Assembly: GCA_905181945.1 (NCBI GenBank)
Contig: CAJIZZ010000007.1
Location: forward strand, 1-64,000
DNA: 64,000 bases
Direction of reading: 5' to 3'
From: an uncultured Porticoccus sp.
GTDB lineage: Bacteria; Pseudomonadota; Gammaproteobacteria; Pseudomonadales; Porticoccaceae
Shown here: positions 1 to 8,568 of the stretch, piece by piece
Layout: each line of letters starts with the position of its first letter
Numbering within the stretch: position 1 is the stretch's first letter
Program-made: the position numbers and the translations under genes
Notes under the pieces: model-generated
Told to the model about the DNA's origin: nothing
Databases searched by the model: none
The model's input: the letters and a program-made list of their open reading frames with translations, nothing else

Positions 1-1065
1 TCTCAAAATCACGCGCCACCATAGTCACTATTCCGGTGGAGGAGTTGATGCTAAAGTCAGCAGCATCAGTCCCGCCGATAGTATAGGTGACCGTGCCGAT
101 GGGTGTCCCGGTGAGCGCCGGAGTCACACTAGTGTAAGCAGCGTTCTCATTGATATTTAAATCAGCGATAGGGTTAATAGTAAAGCCGGAGGCTTCCACG
201 ACATTTAACACCGTTACGGTCCAGTCTTCGGTGTCGGTATTGGCGTCTTCATCAGTAGCGGTAATAGTGAAGGAGTAAGTGTTACCGGTGTCGCTATCTA
301 CAGGGTTCTCAAAATCACGTGCCACCATGGACACCACACCAGTAGAGGAGTTAATAGTGAAGTCAGCAGCATCAGTTCCGCTAAGAGTGTAGGTGACCCC
401 AACAATAGGTGTCCCAGTGATGTTAGGAGTTACACTGGTATAGGCAGCGTTCTCATTGATAGTAACATTAGAAATTTCATCGATGGTGAAACTAACTGGT
501 TCATTTACATCCGCTACCGTCACGATCCATGGCTCAGTATCATATCTCCCGGCTTGATCTGTGGCTCGGATGGTCAGTGAATAAGTGTTGTTGATGTCGC
601 TATCTACAGGGTTCTCAAAATCACGCGCCACCATAGTCACTACTCCGGTGGAGGAGTTGATGCTAAAGTCGGCGGCATCAGTCCCGCCAGTGATAGTGTA
701 GGTAAGAAAACCAGAAACAGAGCCAGTGTACCCCGGGGTGACACTGGTATAGGCAGCGTTCTCATTAACACTGACATCAGCAATGGCATTGAGTGTGAAA
801 GCCGATCCTTCAGACACTTGGGTTACCGTGACAACCCAGTCTTCGCTATCGTTGTTTCCGTAAGTATCGGTCGCGGTAATAGTTAGCGAATAAGTATTGT
901 TAGCGCCACTGTCCACCGGATTGTCATAGTCTCGCGCCACCATGGACACCACACCAGTAGAGGAGTTAATAGTGAAGTCAGCAGCATCAGCTCCGCTAAG
1001 AGTGTAGGTGACCGTACCGATGGGTGAGCCTGTGAGTGCTGGGGTTACACTGGTGTAGGCGGTTC
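1..1065 (-). repeat. Tandem ~306-bp cadherin-like coding repeats with two-unit higher-order pattern
   Basis: The motif gccaccat recurs at 15, 321, 627 and 936, giving spacings of 306, 306 and 309 bases (102, 102 and 103 codons). The copies at 15 and 627 are nearly identical to each other (ATAGTCACT, GGAGGAGTTGATGCT), while those at 321 and 936 match each other (ATGGACACCACACC, GAGGAGTTAATAGTG). This A-B-A-B order implies duplication of a two-unit block of about 612 bp. Confidence 0.85.
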
Positions 1066-1768
1066 CTTCAGCAACAGATACATTGCTAATAGCATTAATT
1101 GTGAAGTCTGTTGTAGCCTGTGTAATGACACGAATGTAGTCACCTTTTTGACCGTTGGCGGTACCAACTCTTAATGTTTTGTCATCAGAACCAATACTAA
1201 TCCAGTCACCAGCAGATGTAGAGCTAGAGGTGTTGTTGCCATAAATGGATCCGAATTCAAAAGCACGCTTGCTGGCAGGGCTAGTAGGGTAGGTGGCGCC
1301 AGATTTTGAAACCCCCGTTCGAAATATAGTGTTGGATGAACTGGTATATATACCAAGAATTTTATTTTGAAATACTATTTGCCCTATTTTGTTCTGTCTA
1401 TCTGAATTTGAATGATCATCGTTCAGGAATACTAAATAGGAGTTAACCGGAAAATTTGCAGTGTTCCGACTGGCTGAAGTGTTTGATTCGCCACTATTGA
1501 CGGCGTTATAGGTTGGCAGCTGGACAGTGTTAATATTTTCACGCTCAAGGACGACAATAAAGTCATATCCGGAACTAGATCGTTGACCATTGCCACATGA
1601 ATCATCGCGAGAACACAAGTTGGTTGCAGTGTGCTTTTCTTCTACATAGCTGTTGACGCTGGTAATGCCATAATCTGCATTCGCGGACAATGGAATTAGA
1701 AAAAGTAGACATAAAAGAAATATAGTCTTGAAGCGGTCATTTGTTCCGAAAAATCCAATACAACCCAT
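1..1768 (-). CDS. Secreted cadherin-like tandem-repeat protein (3' end outside window)
   Basis: Open in one frame from an ATG at 1768 to the window edge (about 589 codons), so the C-terminus is missing. An AAGGTGG-like ribosome site lies about 10 bases before the start. Residues 1-32 form a signal peptide (basic stretch, hydrophobic IFLLCLLFLIPL, then SANA). Residues about 33-210 are a unique Ser/Asn-rich N-terminal region with a Cys pair (LCSRDDSC) that I do not recognise. From about residue 220 there are repeats of 102-103 residues with recurring DFTINSSTGVVSMVARDF, TYSLTITATD and VNENAAYTSVTP elements; four copies of the conserved core lie at about 15, 321, 627 and 936. The TSLTITATD/DxD pattern is typical of cadherin-like, Ca-binding repeats of surface or secreted adhesins. 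Function is inferred only; anchoring or secretion signals would be in the missing C-terminus. Confidence 0.8.
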   Translation of the reverse strand, partial: MGCIGFFGTNDRFKTIFLLCLLFLIPLSANADYGITSVNSYVEEKHTATNLCSRDDSCGNGQRSSSGYDFIVVLERENINTVQLPTYNAVNSGESNTSASRNTANFPVNSYLVFLNDDHSNSDRQNKIGQIVFQNKILGIYTSSSNTIFRTGVSKSGATYPTSPASKRAFEFGSIYGNNTSSSTSAGDWISIGSDDKTLRVGTANGQKGDYIRVITQATTDFTINAISNVSVAEGTAYTSVTPALTGSPIGTVTYTLSGADAADFTINSSTGVVSMVARDYDNPVDSGANNTYSLTITATDTYGNNDSEDWVVTVTQVSEGSAFTLNAIADVSVNENAAYTSVTPGYTGSVSGFLTYTITGGTDAADFSINSSTGVVTMVARDFENPVDSDINNTYSLTIRATDQAGRYDTEPWIVTVADVNEPVSFTIDEISNVTINENAAYTSVTPNITGTPIVGVTYTLSGTDAADFTINSSTGVVSMVARDFENPVDSDTGNTYSFTITATDEDANTDTEDWTVTVLNVVEASGFTINPIADLNINENAAYTSVTPALTGTPIGTVTYTIGGTDAADFSINSSTGIVTMVARDFE

Positions 1769-2210
1769 TTTTCGGAGCCACCTTAAAATTAACAATTTGC
1801 CCGTTCAATTTTCAAATCACTGATAATGAGCTCACTGTATTTTTAGCAATTAAGTAGATTTTATCAAAAAAATTGAAGGAAGAGCAAGCAGGATAATGAT
1901 TGTTGCTGTGAGTAGTGTTTTTATTTCCCTAACTCATCCTTTAGTTTTTTCTTACAAAGGGTAATTTAACTTAGCTTAGTTTGATTTTGAGGTATAAAGA
2001 TTTCATCTTTTTAATACAAGATGCTTATTTACGTATTTTCAATTTCAGCTATTTTGTATGGGGGTGGGTACTATTAATAACAAGGAAGCGGAATATAGCC
2101 CCCCATGCCCTAAATTTAGTCTACATTTTAGTCTACATTTGAAAGTTTTATTATGAAGAAGGCTTGAAAGCCAACGGTAGTAGTGGGTACAGAGAGGTAT
2201 AAAATAAACG
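1769..2210. other. Gene-free spacer between repeat-protein gene and tRNA-Phe
   Basis: This 442-base AT-rich stretch has no convincing ORF on either strand; the longest candidates are about 20 codons. It should hold the promoter of the repeat-protein gene (minus strand) and the 3' end of the tRNA-Phe transcript. It contains the 12-bp tandem repeat listed at 2115-2138 and a weak GGCTT/AAGCC hairpin at 2161-2172 next to the tRNA 3' side, too short to call a terminator. Confidence 0.6.
2115..2138. repeat. Perfect tandem duplication of a 12-bp unit near tRNA-Phe
   Basis: TTTAGTCTACAT occurs twice head to tail (2115-2126 and 2127-2138), 72 bases from the 3' end of tRNA-Phe. Short direct repeats beside tRNA 3' ends can be integrase arm sites or leftovers of excised elements, but no integrase gene is visible here, so the meaning is open. 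Confidence 0.6.
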
Positions 2211-2286
2211 TGGTGCCCAGAGACGGAATCGAACCGCCGACACGAGGATTTTCAATCCTCTGCTCTACCAACTGAGCTATCTGGGC
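2211..2286 (-). tRNA. tRNA-Phe (GAA)
   Basis: Reading the minus strand gives a full 76-nt cloverleaf. The acceptor arms GCCCAGA and TCTGGGC pair completely, the D arm is GCTC/GAGC, the anticodon arm GAGGA/TCCTC encloses TTGAAAA with anticodon GAA, and the T arm GGCGG-TTCGATT-CCGTC has one G-U pair. The CCA end is encoded. It lies downstream of yggX on the same strand, an arrangement also known near mutY in Pseudomonas. Confidence 0.97.
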
Positions 2287-2371
2287 GTAATAAAGATGAA
2301 ACAATGGACCTGCAAAAAGAAGCGCGTATTAAACCTCCTCATCTTTGTATCGTCAATAGTATCGCAGTAAA

Positions 2372-2644
2372 TTACTTTGAAGTGGACAAATACCCTTCAG
2401 CTTGATCAATTTCTTCGCCCGAAAAAAACTTATCTCTTTGTTCATTTAGATAGGTTCTCGCTGTGAGGTCCATCATATTTAAATGCTTCTCATTAATCAG
2501 CCGAGTTTGATGCTCTAGCCACTCATCCCAAGCTTCCTTAGAAATGTTGTCAAAAATCTCAAGTCCTTTGGGTCCTGGAAAGGGTTGGGTGTCAAGACCT
2601 TTTGATTCCTTGCCTATTTTTTTACAAAACACCATACGTGCCAT
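2372..2644 (-). CDS. yggX: Probable Fe(2+)-trafficking / oxidative damage protection protein YggX
   Basis: A 90-residue cytoplasmic protein with the YggX hallmarks: start MARMVFCKK with the single conserved Cys7, the central PFPGPKG, W39DEWLEHQT, and the ending LNEQRDKFFSGE. The family protects Fe-S proteins during oxidative stress and is thought to handle ferrous iron; direct iron carriage is debated. The ATG at 2644 is preceded by AAGAGG at good spacing. It starts 3 bases after the mutY stop, so the two are co-transcribed; pairing with mutY, an Fe-S glycosylase, is conserved in many gammaproteobacteria. Confidence 0.95.
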   Translation of the reverse strand: MARMVFCKKIGKESKGLDTQPFPGPKGLEIFDNISKEAWDEWLEHQTRLINEKHLNMMDLTARTYLNEQRDKFFSGEEIDQAEGYLSTSK

Positions 2645-2647
2645 AAG

Positions 2648-3730
2648 TTAACCTCTTTTTTGTTTAATTTCACCTAGTAGGCTTGCTATAGGTTTGGCTA
2701 TGCCGATCTCTAATGGTGTGTTGGGGTTATACCAGAGAGTGTCCTGCTTAGCTAAAGCACTTTGAGGATCACATTCTATCATGACTGGCTGGTAATCTAG
2801 ATGAAAGTGGCTAAAAGTATGACGTTTAGTTGGAAGTATTGTCCATGATTTTGCGGACTGATTAAGGTGCTCGCAAACAATAGAGATGTCTTTTTCATCG
2901 TCACATTGAGGGAACACCCATAGCCCGCCCCAAAGTCCTTTAGACCGGCGTTTTTGTAGTAAAAATTCACCACTTGAATTAGAAATCATCAGAAAAAAAC
3001 AAGTTTTTGTGGGGATTTTTTTGGTAGGTTTTTTTGCCGGATAACTTTCTGGATTTCCTGCATTAAAGCTTTTACAGTCAGATTTAACAGGACATTCCTG
3101 GCATCTAGGTTTTGTTCGGGTGCACAGGGTAGCACCAAGGTCCATGATCGCCTGCGTGTAGTCTGCTGTCCTTTCTTTTGGCGTACGCTTTTCGGCAATC
3201 CCCCATAGGATTTTTGTCGTTGCGCTTGCCCCAGGCCAACCGCTGATAGCTTCATGCCTTGCAAGCACCCTCTTGACATTGCCATCAAGAATGGATGCAG
3301 TTTTCTGATAAGCAATAGCGTATATTGCTCCTGCTGTCGATCGGCCTATTCCTGGCAGGTCTTCTAGTTCCTCCAAACTTTCCGGAAAGTTACCATCTAG
3401 GGTGGATGTGAGCAGCTTTGCTGTCTTGTGTAGGTTCCTGGCGCGAGCATAGTAACCAAGTCCACTCCAATGATGAAGGACTTGATCTTCGGTTGCTCCA
3501 GCTAGACTTTTTAGGCTAGGAAAGCTGGCCATAAAGCGTTGGTAATAGGGGATCACAGTGCTAACTTGAGTTTGCTGAAGCATAACCTCGGAAATCCATA
3601 CTCTGTAGGCCGAAGGATTATGTTGCCATGGCAGATCTTTGCGACCATACAGATCAAACCATTGCAGCAATTTAGACGCAAATAACTTTGCGTGGTAATC
3701 TGGGGTTATTTTACGGACGGCGATAACCAC
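2648..3730 (-). CDS. mutY: A/G-specific adenine DNA glycosylase MutY
   Basis: This 360-residue enzyme removes adenine mispaired with 8-oxoguanine or guanine. The helix-hairpin-helix segment LPGIGRSTAGAI lies at about 125-136. The catalytic Glu48 is in SEVMLQQTQ and Asp149 in ILDGNVKRVLAR. The [4Fe-4S] ligands are Cys203, Cys210, Cys213 and Cys219, with the standard C-x6-C-x2-C-x5-C spacing. The last 130 residues form the NUDIX-like 8-oxoG recognition domain (WGGLWVFPQ). The start is GTG, sharing its first G with the asmA TAG stop (TAGTG), so translation is probably coupled. Order asmA-mutY-yggX matches Pseudomonas. Confidence 0.96.
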   Translation of the reverse strand: MVIAVRKITPDYHAKLFASKLLQWFDLYGRKDLPWQHNPSAYRVWISEVMLQQTQVSTVIPYYQRFMASFPSLKSLAGATEDQVLHHWSGLGYYARARNLHKTAKLLTSTLDGNFPESLEELEDLPGIGRSTAGAIYAIAYQKTASILDGNVKRVLARHEAISGWPGASATTKILWGIAEKRTPKERTADYTQAIMDLGATLCTRTKPRCQECPVKSDCKSFNAGNPESYPAKKPTKKIPTKTCFFLMISNSSGEFLLQKRRSKGLWGGLWVFPQCDDEKDISIVCEHLNQSAKSWTILPTKRHTFSHFHLDYQPVMIECDPQSALAKQDTLWYNPNTPLEIGIAKPIASLLGEIKQKRG

Positions 3731-5622
3731 TATTTAAACAGGCCTTTTAGTAACGTATCCATGATCTGCTCTTTGACGTCTTTAGGCTCAGCTCCCCCGC
3801 TTTTTTCTGCACCTGCATCAGATTTGGAATTTAGTAAGCTGTTAATGAGTTTTTCTTTGATTGTCTCTTTTAAGAGCTGTTTGATAAATCCTTTTTCAGG
3901 AAGGCATCTCATGCTGCCATCTGGTGCAAATGAGCCGCTGCAGCGCAGAGGTAGATCTTTATTTCTTATGCTTTTGCTTTTAATGGGACAACCGGATTCA
4001 GAGGTTTGGTCCCCTTTAAGGTTAGCCTTTATTAGTACACTATAAGTTTGTTCTTTTAGGTTAACTTGACCATCCCCGGAGATAGCAAGATTGCCCAGAC
4101 CACTGGTTAGACTAGGTATGGTAACGATTTTATTGTCTAATGAAAATTTGGTTTTTAAGCTCTGTAGTTCAGTGTAGTTAGGCCATGATTGGCTGGACAG
4201 GGCACGTTTTTCTATGATGGACGCCATCTCACAATAGCTTTGTTCCACATTAATTATGTTGAGCTTCAGGTTTTCTGCCAACAGCTCACCGGCCCCATGC
4301 ATATTGTCGATTAGTATATCTTGAGTATCTCCTCGACTAGTTGCACTAAAATCTGCGGAGAGCGTCCCACTGATATCTGATAGATCCACAAGAGATGATA
4401 GCGCTTTATTTATATTAATATCCTTGAGCGTGTTGGAAAATTCTATACGAGGCATGTTGCTGCTGAGATCAATTCTTGTCGTTGCTTGGAAGACGCCATC
4501 AAAAACTTCTCCAGACAGGTCTGTTATTTCTATGACCTTGTTGTTGGAAAATAAGTTCAGGTGAAGTTTGCTAATAATGATTTGATCAACACTAAAGCTA
4601 TCCAGGCTTATCTCGATATGACCCTTGCCGCCCTCCAGTAGAGCAAGAGGTACAACAATAGGAGAAAGCAAAGCTTGTGCGGCAGATCCTTTGTGATTTG
4701 ATAGCTGGTCATTAGTAGCTTTTTGGTCAACTTTTTGCAAGGCTGTAGGCAGAATTAAATCAGTACCTCTGAGCTTTATGTTGAGTTTGCGGGGGCTAGT
4801 CAACTTCAGCGAGGCATCACCGTTAATAGTGAAATCATCTGAGTTAAACTTAATATTATCTAGAGTTAGCAATTTTTCTAGCTGATAGTTAGCATTAAAA
4901 CTTAAGGCAATGGGCAGATTTTCGATGCCATTAACGCTCAACTTTGTGGATTCTAGCGCTATCATTTTTTCTTTTTCATGAAATATAATTTGAGAGCTGA
5001 AAGTTACATCAATTGGAATTGGATAGTCTGGATGGATGGTTGAAAATTGTAATCCTACAGAAAATGGTTTTTCATCTAAATTAAGATTTTTTCCGGTAAG
5101 ATTTAGTTTTTCTACAACTGTTTTCTGTTGGGCTGCTGAGACAACAGTAAGCTTAGCATTCTTGAGATTTAGGCCATCAATAGCAAGCTCGAAGGGGAGG
5201 GCTGGAATGCTTATATCTTGTTTTTTTGTGGAGGTAATTTTAGTCGAGGCGGCGACAATATTTTCAGCTTCTGCGGTTGCCTGAATGGTAATGTCTGCAC
5301 CATAGATCGATATCGTCTTGAGGCGTACGGTGCTAGACAGTAGAGCCATCCAGTCTAGACTGAAGTCAGCCTGCTCAAAACGAATCTCCGGAATATTTTT
5401 TCCTGATATCGATGTAGCGCCGGCATTAACTGCCAGATTTGGGAAGAATGACCAGCTAAGATCACCATCTATTGCTAGATCGACACCATTTTCTTTGGCA
5501 AGTTTTGATAGCTCAGGTTTATAGCTATTTGGATCTACGCCTACCATTAAAAACGATGCCGTTGTAATAGCAACTATGCCAAGTAGACATATTACCCAAA
5601 TAAAAGCTTTTAATAGTTTCAA
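3730..5622 (-). CDS. asmA: AsmA family envelope protein
   Basis: A 630-residue protein with an N-terminal signal anchor (LLKAFIWVICLLGIVAIT) followed by a large periplasmic part. The N-terminal block has the AsmA pattern VDPNSYKPELSKLAKENGVDLAIDGDLSWSF, and the C-terminal third has the repeated beta-strand AsmA_2 type sequence (GTLSADFSATSRGDTQ, GLGNLAISGDGQVNL). AsmA-like proteins are beta-groove proteins proposed to shuttle phospholipids to the outer membrane. The start is TTG at 5622, chosen because AGGAG sits 8 bases upstream; no ATG fits. The C-terminus is rich in Lys and ends next to mutY. Lipid transport is a family inference. Confidence 0.88.
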   Translation of the reverse strand: MKLLKAFIWVICLLGIVAITTASFLMVGVDPNSYKPELSKLAKENGVDLAIDGDLSWSFFPNLAVNAGATSISGKNIPEIRFEQADFSLDWMALLSSTVRLKTISIYGADITIQATAEAENIVAASTKITSTKKQDISIPALPFELAIDGLNLKNAKLTVVSAAQQKTVVEKLNLTGKNLNLDEKPFSVGLQFSTIHPDYPIPIDVTFSSQIIFHEKEKMIALESTKLSVNGIENLPIALSFNANYQLEKLLTLDNIKFNSDDFTINGDASLKLTSPRKLNIKLRGTDLILPTALQKVDQKATNDQLSNHKGSAAQALLSPIVVPLALLEGGKGHIEISLDSFSVDQIIISKLHLNLFSNNKVIEITDLSGEVFDGVFQATTRIDLSSNMPRIEFSNTLKDININKALSSLVDLSDISGTLSADFSATSRGDTQDILIDNMHGAGELLAENLKLNIINVEQSYCEMASIIEKRALSSQSWPNYTELQSLKTKFSLDNKIVTIPSLTSGLGNLAISGDGQVNLKEQTYSVLIKANLKGDQTSESGCPIKSKSIRNKDLPLRCSGSFAPDGSMRCLPEKGFIKQLLKETIKEKLINSLLNSKSDAGAEKSGGAEPKDVKEQIMDTLLKGLFK

Positions 5623-5991
5623 TTAGATCGCTCCTGTGGCGACATTTTTGTATTTATCCCAACATCCACCAAAACCATAGACTGCTAAGTAGGTTACCAT
5701 AGGTTAGCATTTTACCTGTAGGTGCTTTATTTATTCTAGTTAATGAAGCTTCTTGTATCTTTTGTTTATGATAAAAGTGGAAATTTAAGGGCATATAAAA
5801 ATTATTCCTAATATAAGTTGCAATAAATATACCCTTATTCTGGAAGGGCTCCTTCGCTAGCACTATAATGAATGAGAATGGGCTGAATGAAATTTTTTAT
5901 GTATGATCATCTTGGTTTATAGAATGATGGTTGTTCTAACAAGTCTGAATGAAAAGAATCTTGTTTTATATAAAGTGTTTTGGAGAAATAC
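5623..5991. other. Divergent spacer between asmA and hisB
   Basis: About 370 bases with no credible gene; a 69-codon minus-strand ORF at 5654-5863 lacks a ribosome site and any recognisable motif. The stretch should hold the diverging promoters of asmA (minus) and hisB (plus). I could not single out a promoter with confidence. Confidence 0.5.
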
Positions 5992-6585
5992 ATGACGCAA
6001 CGAAAAGCTAAAGTGAGTCGCGACACGCTTGAGACTCAAATCTCTGTTGAGGTTAATATTGACGGCACAGGGCAGGCAAGCTTTGAAACTGGCGTACCAT
6101 TTCTTGACCATATGCTCGATCAAATTGCGCGACATGGCCTCATAGATCTTACTGTGAAAGCTAAAGGTGACACTGAAATAGATGATCATCATACAGTAGA
6201 AGATGTGGGCATCACTATTGGGCAGGCGTTCAAACAAGCGCTCGGAGATAAAAAAGGTATTCGTCGCTATGGCCATGCTTATGTACCTCTAGACGAAGCT
6301 TTATCTCGTGTTGTTGTGGATTTTTCGGGGCGCCCTGGATTAGAGATGTTTGCTGATTTCTCTCGCCCTAAAGTTGGAGATTTTGACGTAGATTTAACCT
6401 ATGAATTTTTTCAAGGATTTGTTAATCATGCAGGAATTTCACTGCATATTGATAATTTTCGCGGCAATAATGCACACCACCAAATTGAAACAATTTTTAA
6501 GGCATTTGGCCGCGCTTTGCGTATGGCCGCAGAGTTTGATCCAAGAATGGCAGGAGTGATGCCCTCAACAAAGGGGTCACTCTGA
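5992..6585 (+). CDS. hisB: Imidazoleglycerol-phosphate dehydratase
   Basis: Step six of histidine synthesis: IGP to imidazole-acetol phosphate, a Mn-dependent reaction. The 197-residue length fits monofunctional HisB (no phosphatase domain as in E. coli). The two metal-binding repeats are visible: [13 protein letters not shown] with [11 protein letters not shown], and later [10 protein letters not shown] with [18 protein letters not shown]. The ATG at 5992 is preferred over an in-frame TTG at 5980 because TGGAG lies seven bases before it. Upstream asmA diverges; downstream a tonB set separates it from hisH, which is unusual for this operon. Confidence 0.97.
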   Translation: MTQRKAKVSRDTLETQISVEVNIDGTGQASFETGVPFLDHMLDQIARHGLIDLTVKAKGDTEIDDHHTVEDVGITIGQAFKQALGDKKGIRRYGHAYVPLDEALSRVVVDFSGRPGLEMFADFSRPKVGDFDVDLTYEFFQGFVNHAGISLHIDNFRGNNAHHQIETIFKAFGRALRMAAEFDPRMAGVMPSTKGSL

Positions 6586-6723
6586 AATACTTAAATTTGA
6601 TCATCTCATTGAAAAATTACTGAATAGAGGCTTTATGCAGCTATTTTTTGTGCCGTAACCTCCGCTAAATTAGTTTGTCGATTATTCGGCAATGAAATTT
6701 TACCTAGTTACTGATAATTACTT

Positions 6724-7416
6724 ATGTTAGCCAAACTTAAAGATTGTTTAAGCCGATTTAACATAAAAGACGCGCTTTTTTTGTCAATGCTCATTCATGG
6801 GATACTGATAACAGATCTATTGATTTTAAAATTTGATAAAGCTGAAAGTAGCAAAGAATTGATGAACTTTGAGGCTATTCTGTTATCAAAAAGTGTTCTA
6901 GAGCCTTCTCCTCCTTTGGCAGAAAAAGCCTCTGAGGAGGCTGACTCAAAAATAGTAGAAGAATTCGAACCAGAAATTACGAAAGATAATATTGCATCTA
7001 TACAGGAAGAGATAACTCCTGTTGAACCCGAATCAGTTCAACAGCAGCAAGAATCAGCAGTATCCGCTCCAGAGCCGGTCGAAACTCCAGAAGTAGGAGA
7101 GGATGATGCAAGAAATGCTGGATTGGCAGCATTAGATGACTTTAGTCGGCAATTTGCAATGCATGTTGCACAATATAAAAAATACCCCAGAATTGCCCAA
7201 CGTCGAGGATGGCAAGGAGAAGTCGTCCTGCAGGTTAAATTGACACATCAAGGGAAATTGATCACAAAAGAGTTAAAAAAATCAAGTGGGTTTAAAGCTT
7301 TAGATAAGGAAGGCTTAGATATGATCGATAGGGCAGCACCCTTTCCAGCGCCGCCAAGTATTTTAAGTGGAAAAATATTTACAATTTTAGTGCCAATTAA
7401 ATTTACATTGCTTTAA
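6724..7416 (+). CDS. tonB: TonB-family energy transducer
   Basis: A 230-residue protein carrying energy from ExbB/ExbD to outer-membrane receptors. Residues about 15-36 (ALFLSMLIHGILITDLLIL) are the inner-membrane anchor with the family His in LSMLIHG. Residues 55-125 are a Pro/Glu-rich periplasmic spacer (EPSPPLAEKA, SAPEPVETPE). The C-terminal domain has YPRIAQRRGWQGEVVLQVKL and later SSGFKALDKEGLDMI, typical of TonB_C. No good ribosome site precedes the ATG. exbB and exbD follow at 18 and 2 bases, so the three form one unit, here inserted in the his operon. The ZnuD-like receptor at 15.6 kb is a possible client. Confidence 0.93.
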   Translation: MLAKLKDCLSRFNIKDALFLSMLIHGILITDLLILKFDKAESSKELMNFEAILLSKSVLEPSPPLAEKASEEADSKIVEEFEPEITKDNIASIQEEITPVEPESVQQQQESAVSAPEPVETPEVGEDDARNAGLAALDDFSRQFAMHVAQYKKYPRIAQRRGWQGEVVLQVKLTHQGKLITKELKKSSGFKALDKEGLDMIDRAAPFPAPPSILSGKIFTILVPIKFTLL

Positions 7417-7434
7417 CTTTATCAGGAAAAAATT

Positions 7435-8040
7435 ATGTGGGAAGTAATTCAGGCTGCAGGTTGGCCAATATGGCCATTAATTTTCACTTCCATAGTGGCT
7501 TTCGCAGTTATCATGGACCGGCTAGTTGCTTTGCGAGATAGCGTCGTAATTCCAGAAAATTTAGTTAGCGATCTAGAATTACAGTTACAGGATGGCCCGC
7601 TAGATAAAGAGGTGTTAGAGCGGCTCAGTAAAAGCTCTTTATCAGGCTTAATGCTAGCTACTGCTATTGAAAATCAAGGCGAGTCACCGGAAATTCTTAA
7701 TGATGCTATCGTGAAGACAGGTGACTCTATTAGTCATCAATTAGAAAAATATCTTTTTATTTTGGCAATGATTTCAACAGTAGCACCCTTGCTGGGACTG
7801 TTTGGCACAATTGTGGGAATGGTGGAACTATTTAGTTCTTTTACAAGTAATGGTCAAGATGTGGAACAGTTTGCACGTGGAATTTCTGTTGCACTGTATA
7901 ATACTGGCGGTGGTATTGTTGTAGCAATCCCAGCTATGATTGGTTATAAAATTTTTCGTGCAAAGATAGATCATCAGATTCATGTTATGGAAAATAATGC
8001 GCAGCGAATAATTAATTTTTGCAGTGTTGAGGGTAAATAA
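7435..8040 (+). CDS. exbB: ExbB-type proton channel subunit (MotA/TolQ/ExbB)
   Basis: A 201-residue inner-membrane protein with three membrane segments: WPIWPLIFTSIVAFAVIMDRL near the start, YLFILAMISTVAPLLGLFGTIVGMV in the middle, and ISVALYNTGGGIVVAIPAMIGYKIF towards the end. The conserved APLLGLFGTIVGM and the TGGGIVVAIPAM segments form the pentameric channel around ExbD. It lies between tonB and exbD; the gene for a longer ExbB N-terminal extension seen in some relatives is absent. TolQ is the alternative, but the tonB neighbour argues for ExbB. Confidence 0.93.
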   Translation: MWEVIQAAGWPIWPLIFTSIVAFAVIMDRLVALRDSVVIPENLVSDLELQLQDGPLDKEVLERLSKSSLSGLMLATAIENQGESPEILNDAIVKTGDSISHQLEKYLFILAMISTVAPLLGLFGTIVGMVELFSSFTSNGQDVEQFARGISVALYNTGGGIVVAIPAMIGYKIFRAKIDHQIHVMENNAQRIINFCSVEGK

Positions 8041-8042
8041 GC

Positions 8043-8462
8043 ATGCGCTCAAAAAGAAGAAATCACGATGACGATATAGAACTTAACTTTATTCCGTTAA
8101 TAGATGTTTTATTAGTAGTGATTATCTTTCTAATGGTAACGACGACGTTTGCGAAGTTGAGCGAAGTTAAAATTAATTTACCTATCGCTGAAAAAAATCA
8201 AGTAAATGAAGAAACGGCACCCATTAGGGTCGAAATCACCGAAGATGGCCATTATTTCATCAATAACGAGCCCCTGGTCTCCACTGAAATTGAAAGTATC
8301 GCGAACGTTTTGAGAGAACTTGCGCAAGACAAGCAAGACACACAAGTCATTATAAGCGCTGATGCAAACGCTCGCCATCAGTCTATCATTAACCTCATGG
8401 AGGCTGCTCGAAAAGCTATGCTGAGCAAGATTGCGTTTGCCACAAAATCTAATAATGAATAG
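8043..8462 (+). CDS. exbD: ExbD-type biopolymer transport protein
   Basis: A 139-residue single-pass protein. The membrane segment at about 14-36 (LNFIPLIDVLLVVIIFLMVTTTF) carries the conserved Asp of PLIDVLLV that takes part in proton movement. The periplasmic domain ends with VIISADANARHQSIINLMEAARKAM, typical of the family. It starts two bases after the exbB stop, with GAGGG upstream in the end of exbB. It completes the TonB-ExbB-ExbD set; the TolR alternative is less likely in this context. Confidence 0.93.
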   Translation: MRSKRRNHDDDIELNFIPLIDVLLVVIIFLMVTTTFAKLSEVKINLPIAEKNQVNEETAPIRVEITEDGHYFINNEPLVSTEIESIANVLRELAQDKQDTQVIISADANARHQSIINLMEAARKAMLSKIAFATKSNNE

Positions 8463-8568
8463 TAATATTATGGAGAATAATTTTAAGTTTACCTTTAGGC
8501 TAAAATTTGCCTCCCGGCTTCATTAGGTAAAAATTGCGTAATTAAAAACCCCACTGGTATCAAGGGAT

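Noticed and set aside
1171..1356. 61-codon minus-strand ORF inside the repeat-protein region
   Set aside because: It lies in another frame of the long partial gene and has no ribosome site.
2989..3315. 108-codon minus-strand ORF within mutY
   Set aside because: Shadow of mutY in another frame; low-complexity basic translation.
3692..4045. 117-codon plus-strand ORF opposite asmA/mutY
   Set aside because: Antisense shadow; asmA codes the family motifs in the other strand.
5654..5863. 69-codon minus-strand ORF upstream of asmA
   Set aside because: No ribosome site, no motif, and lies in the promoter spacer.
5917..6276. 119-codon minus-strand ORF opposite hisB
   Set aside because: hisB on the plus strand has all catalytic motifs; this frame has none.
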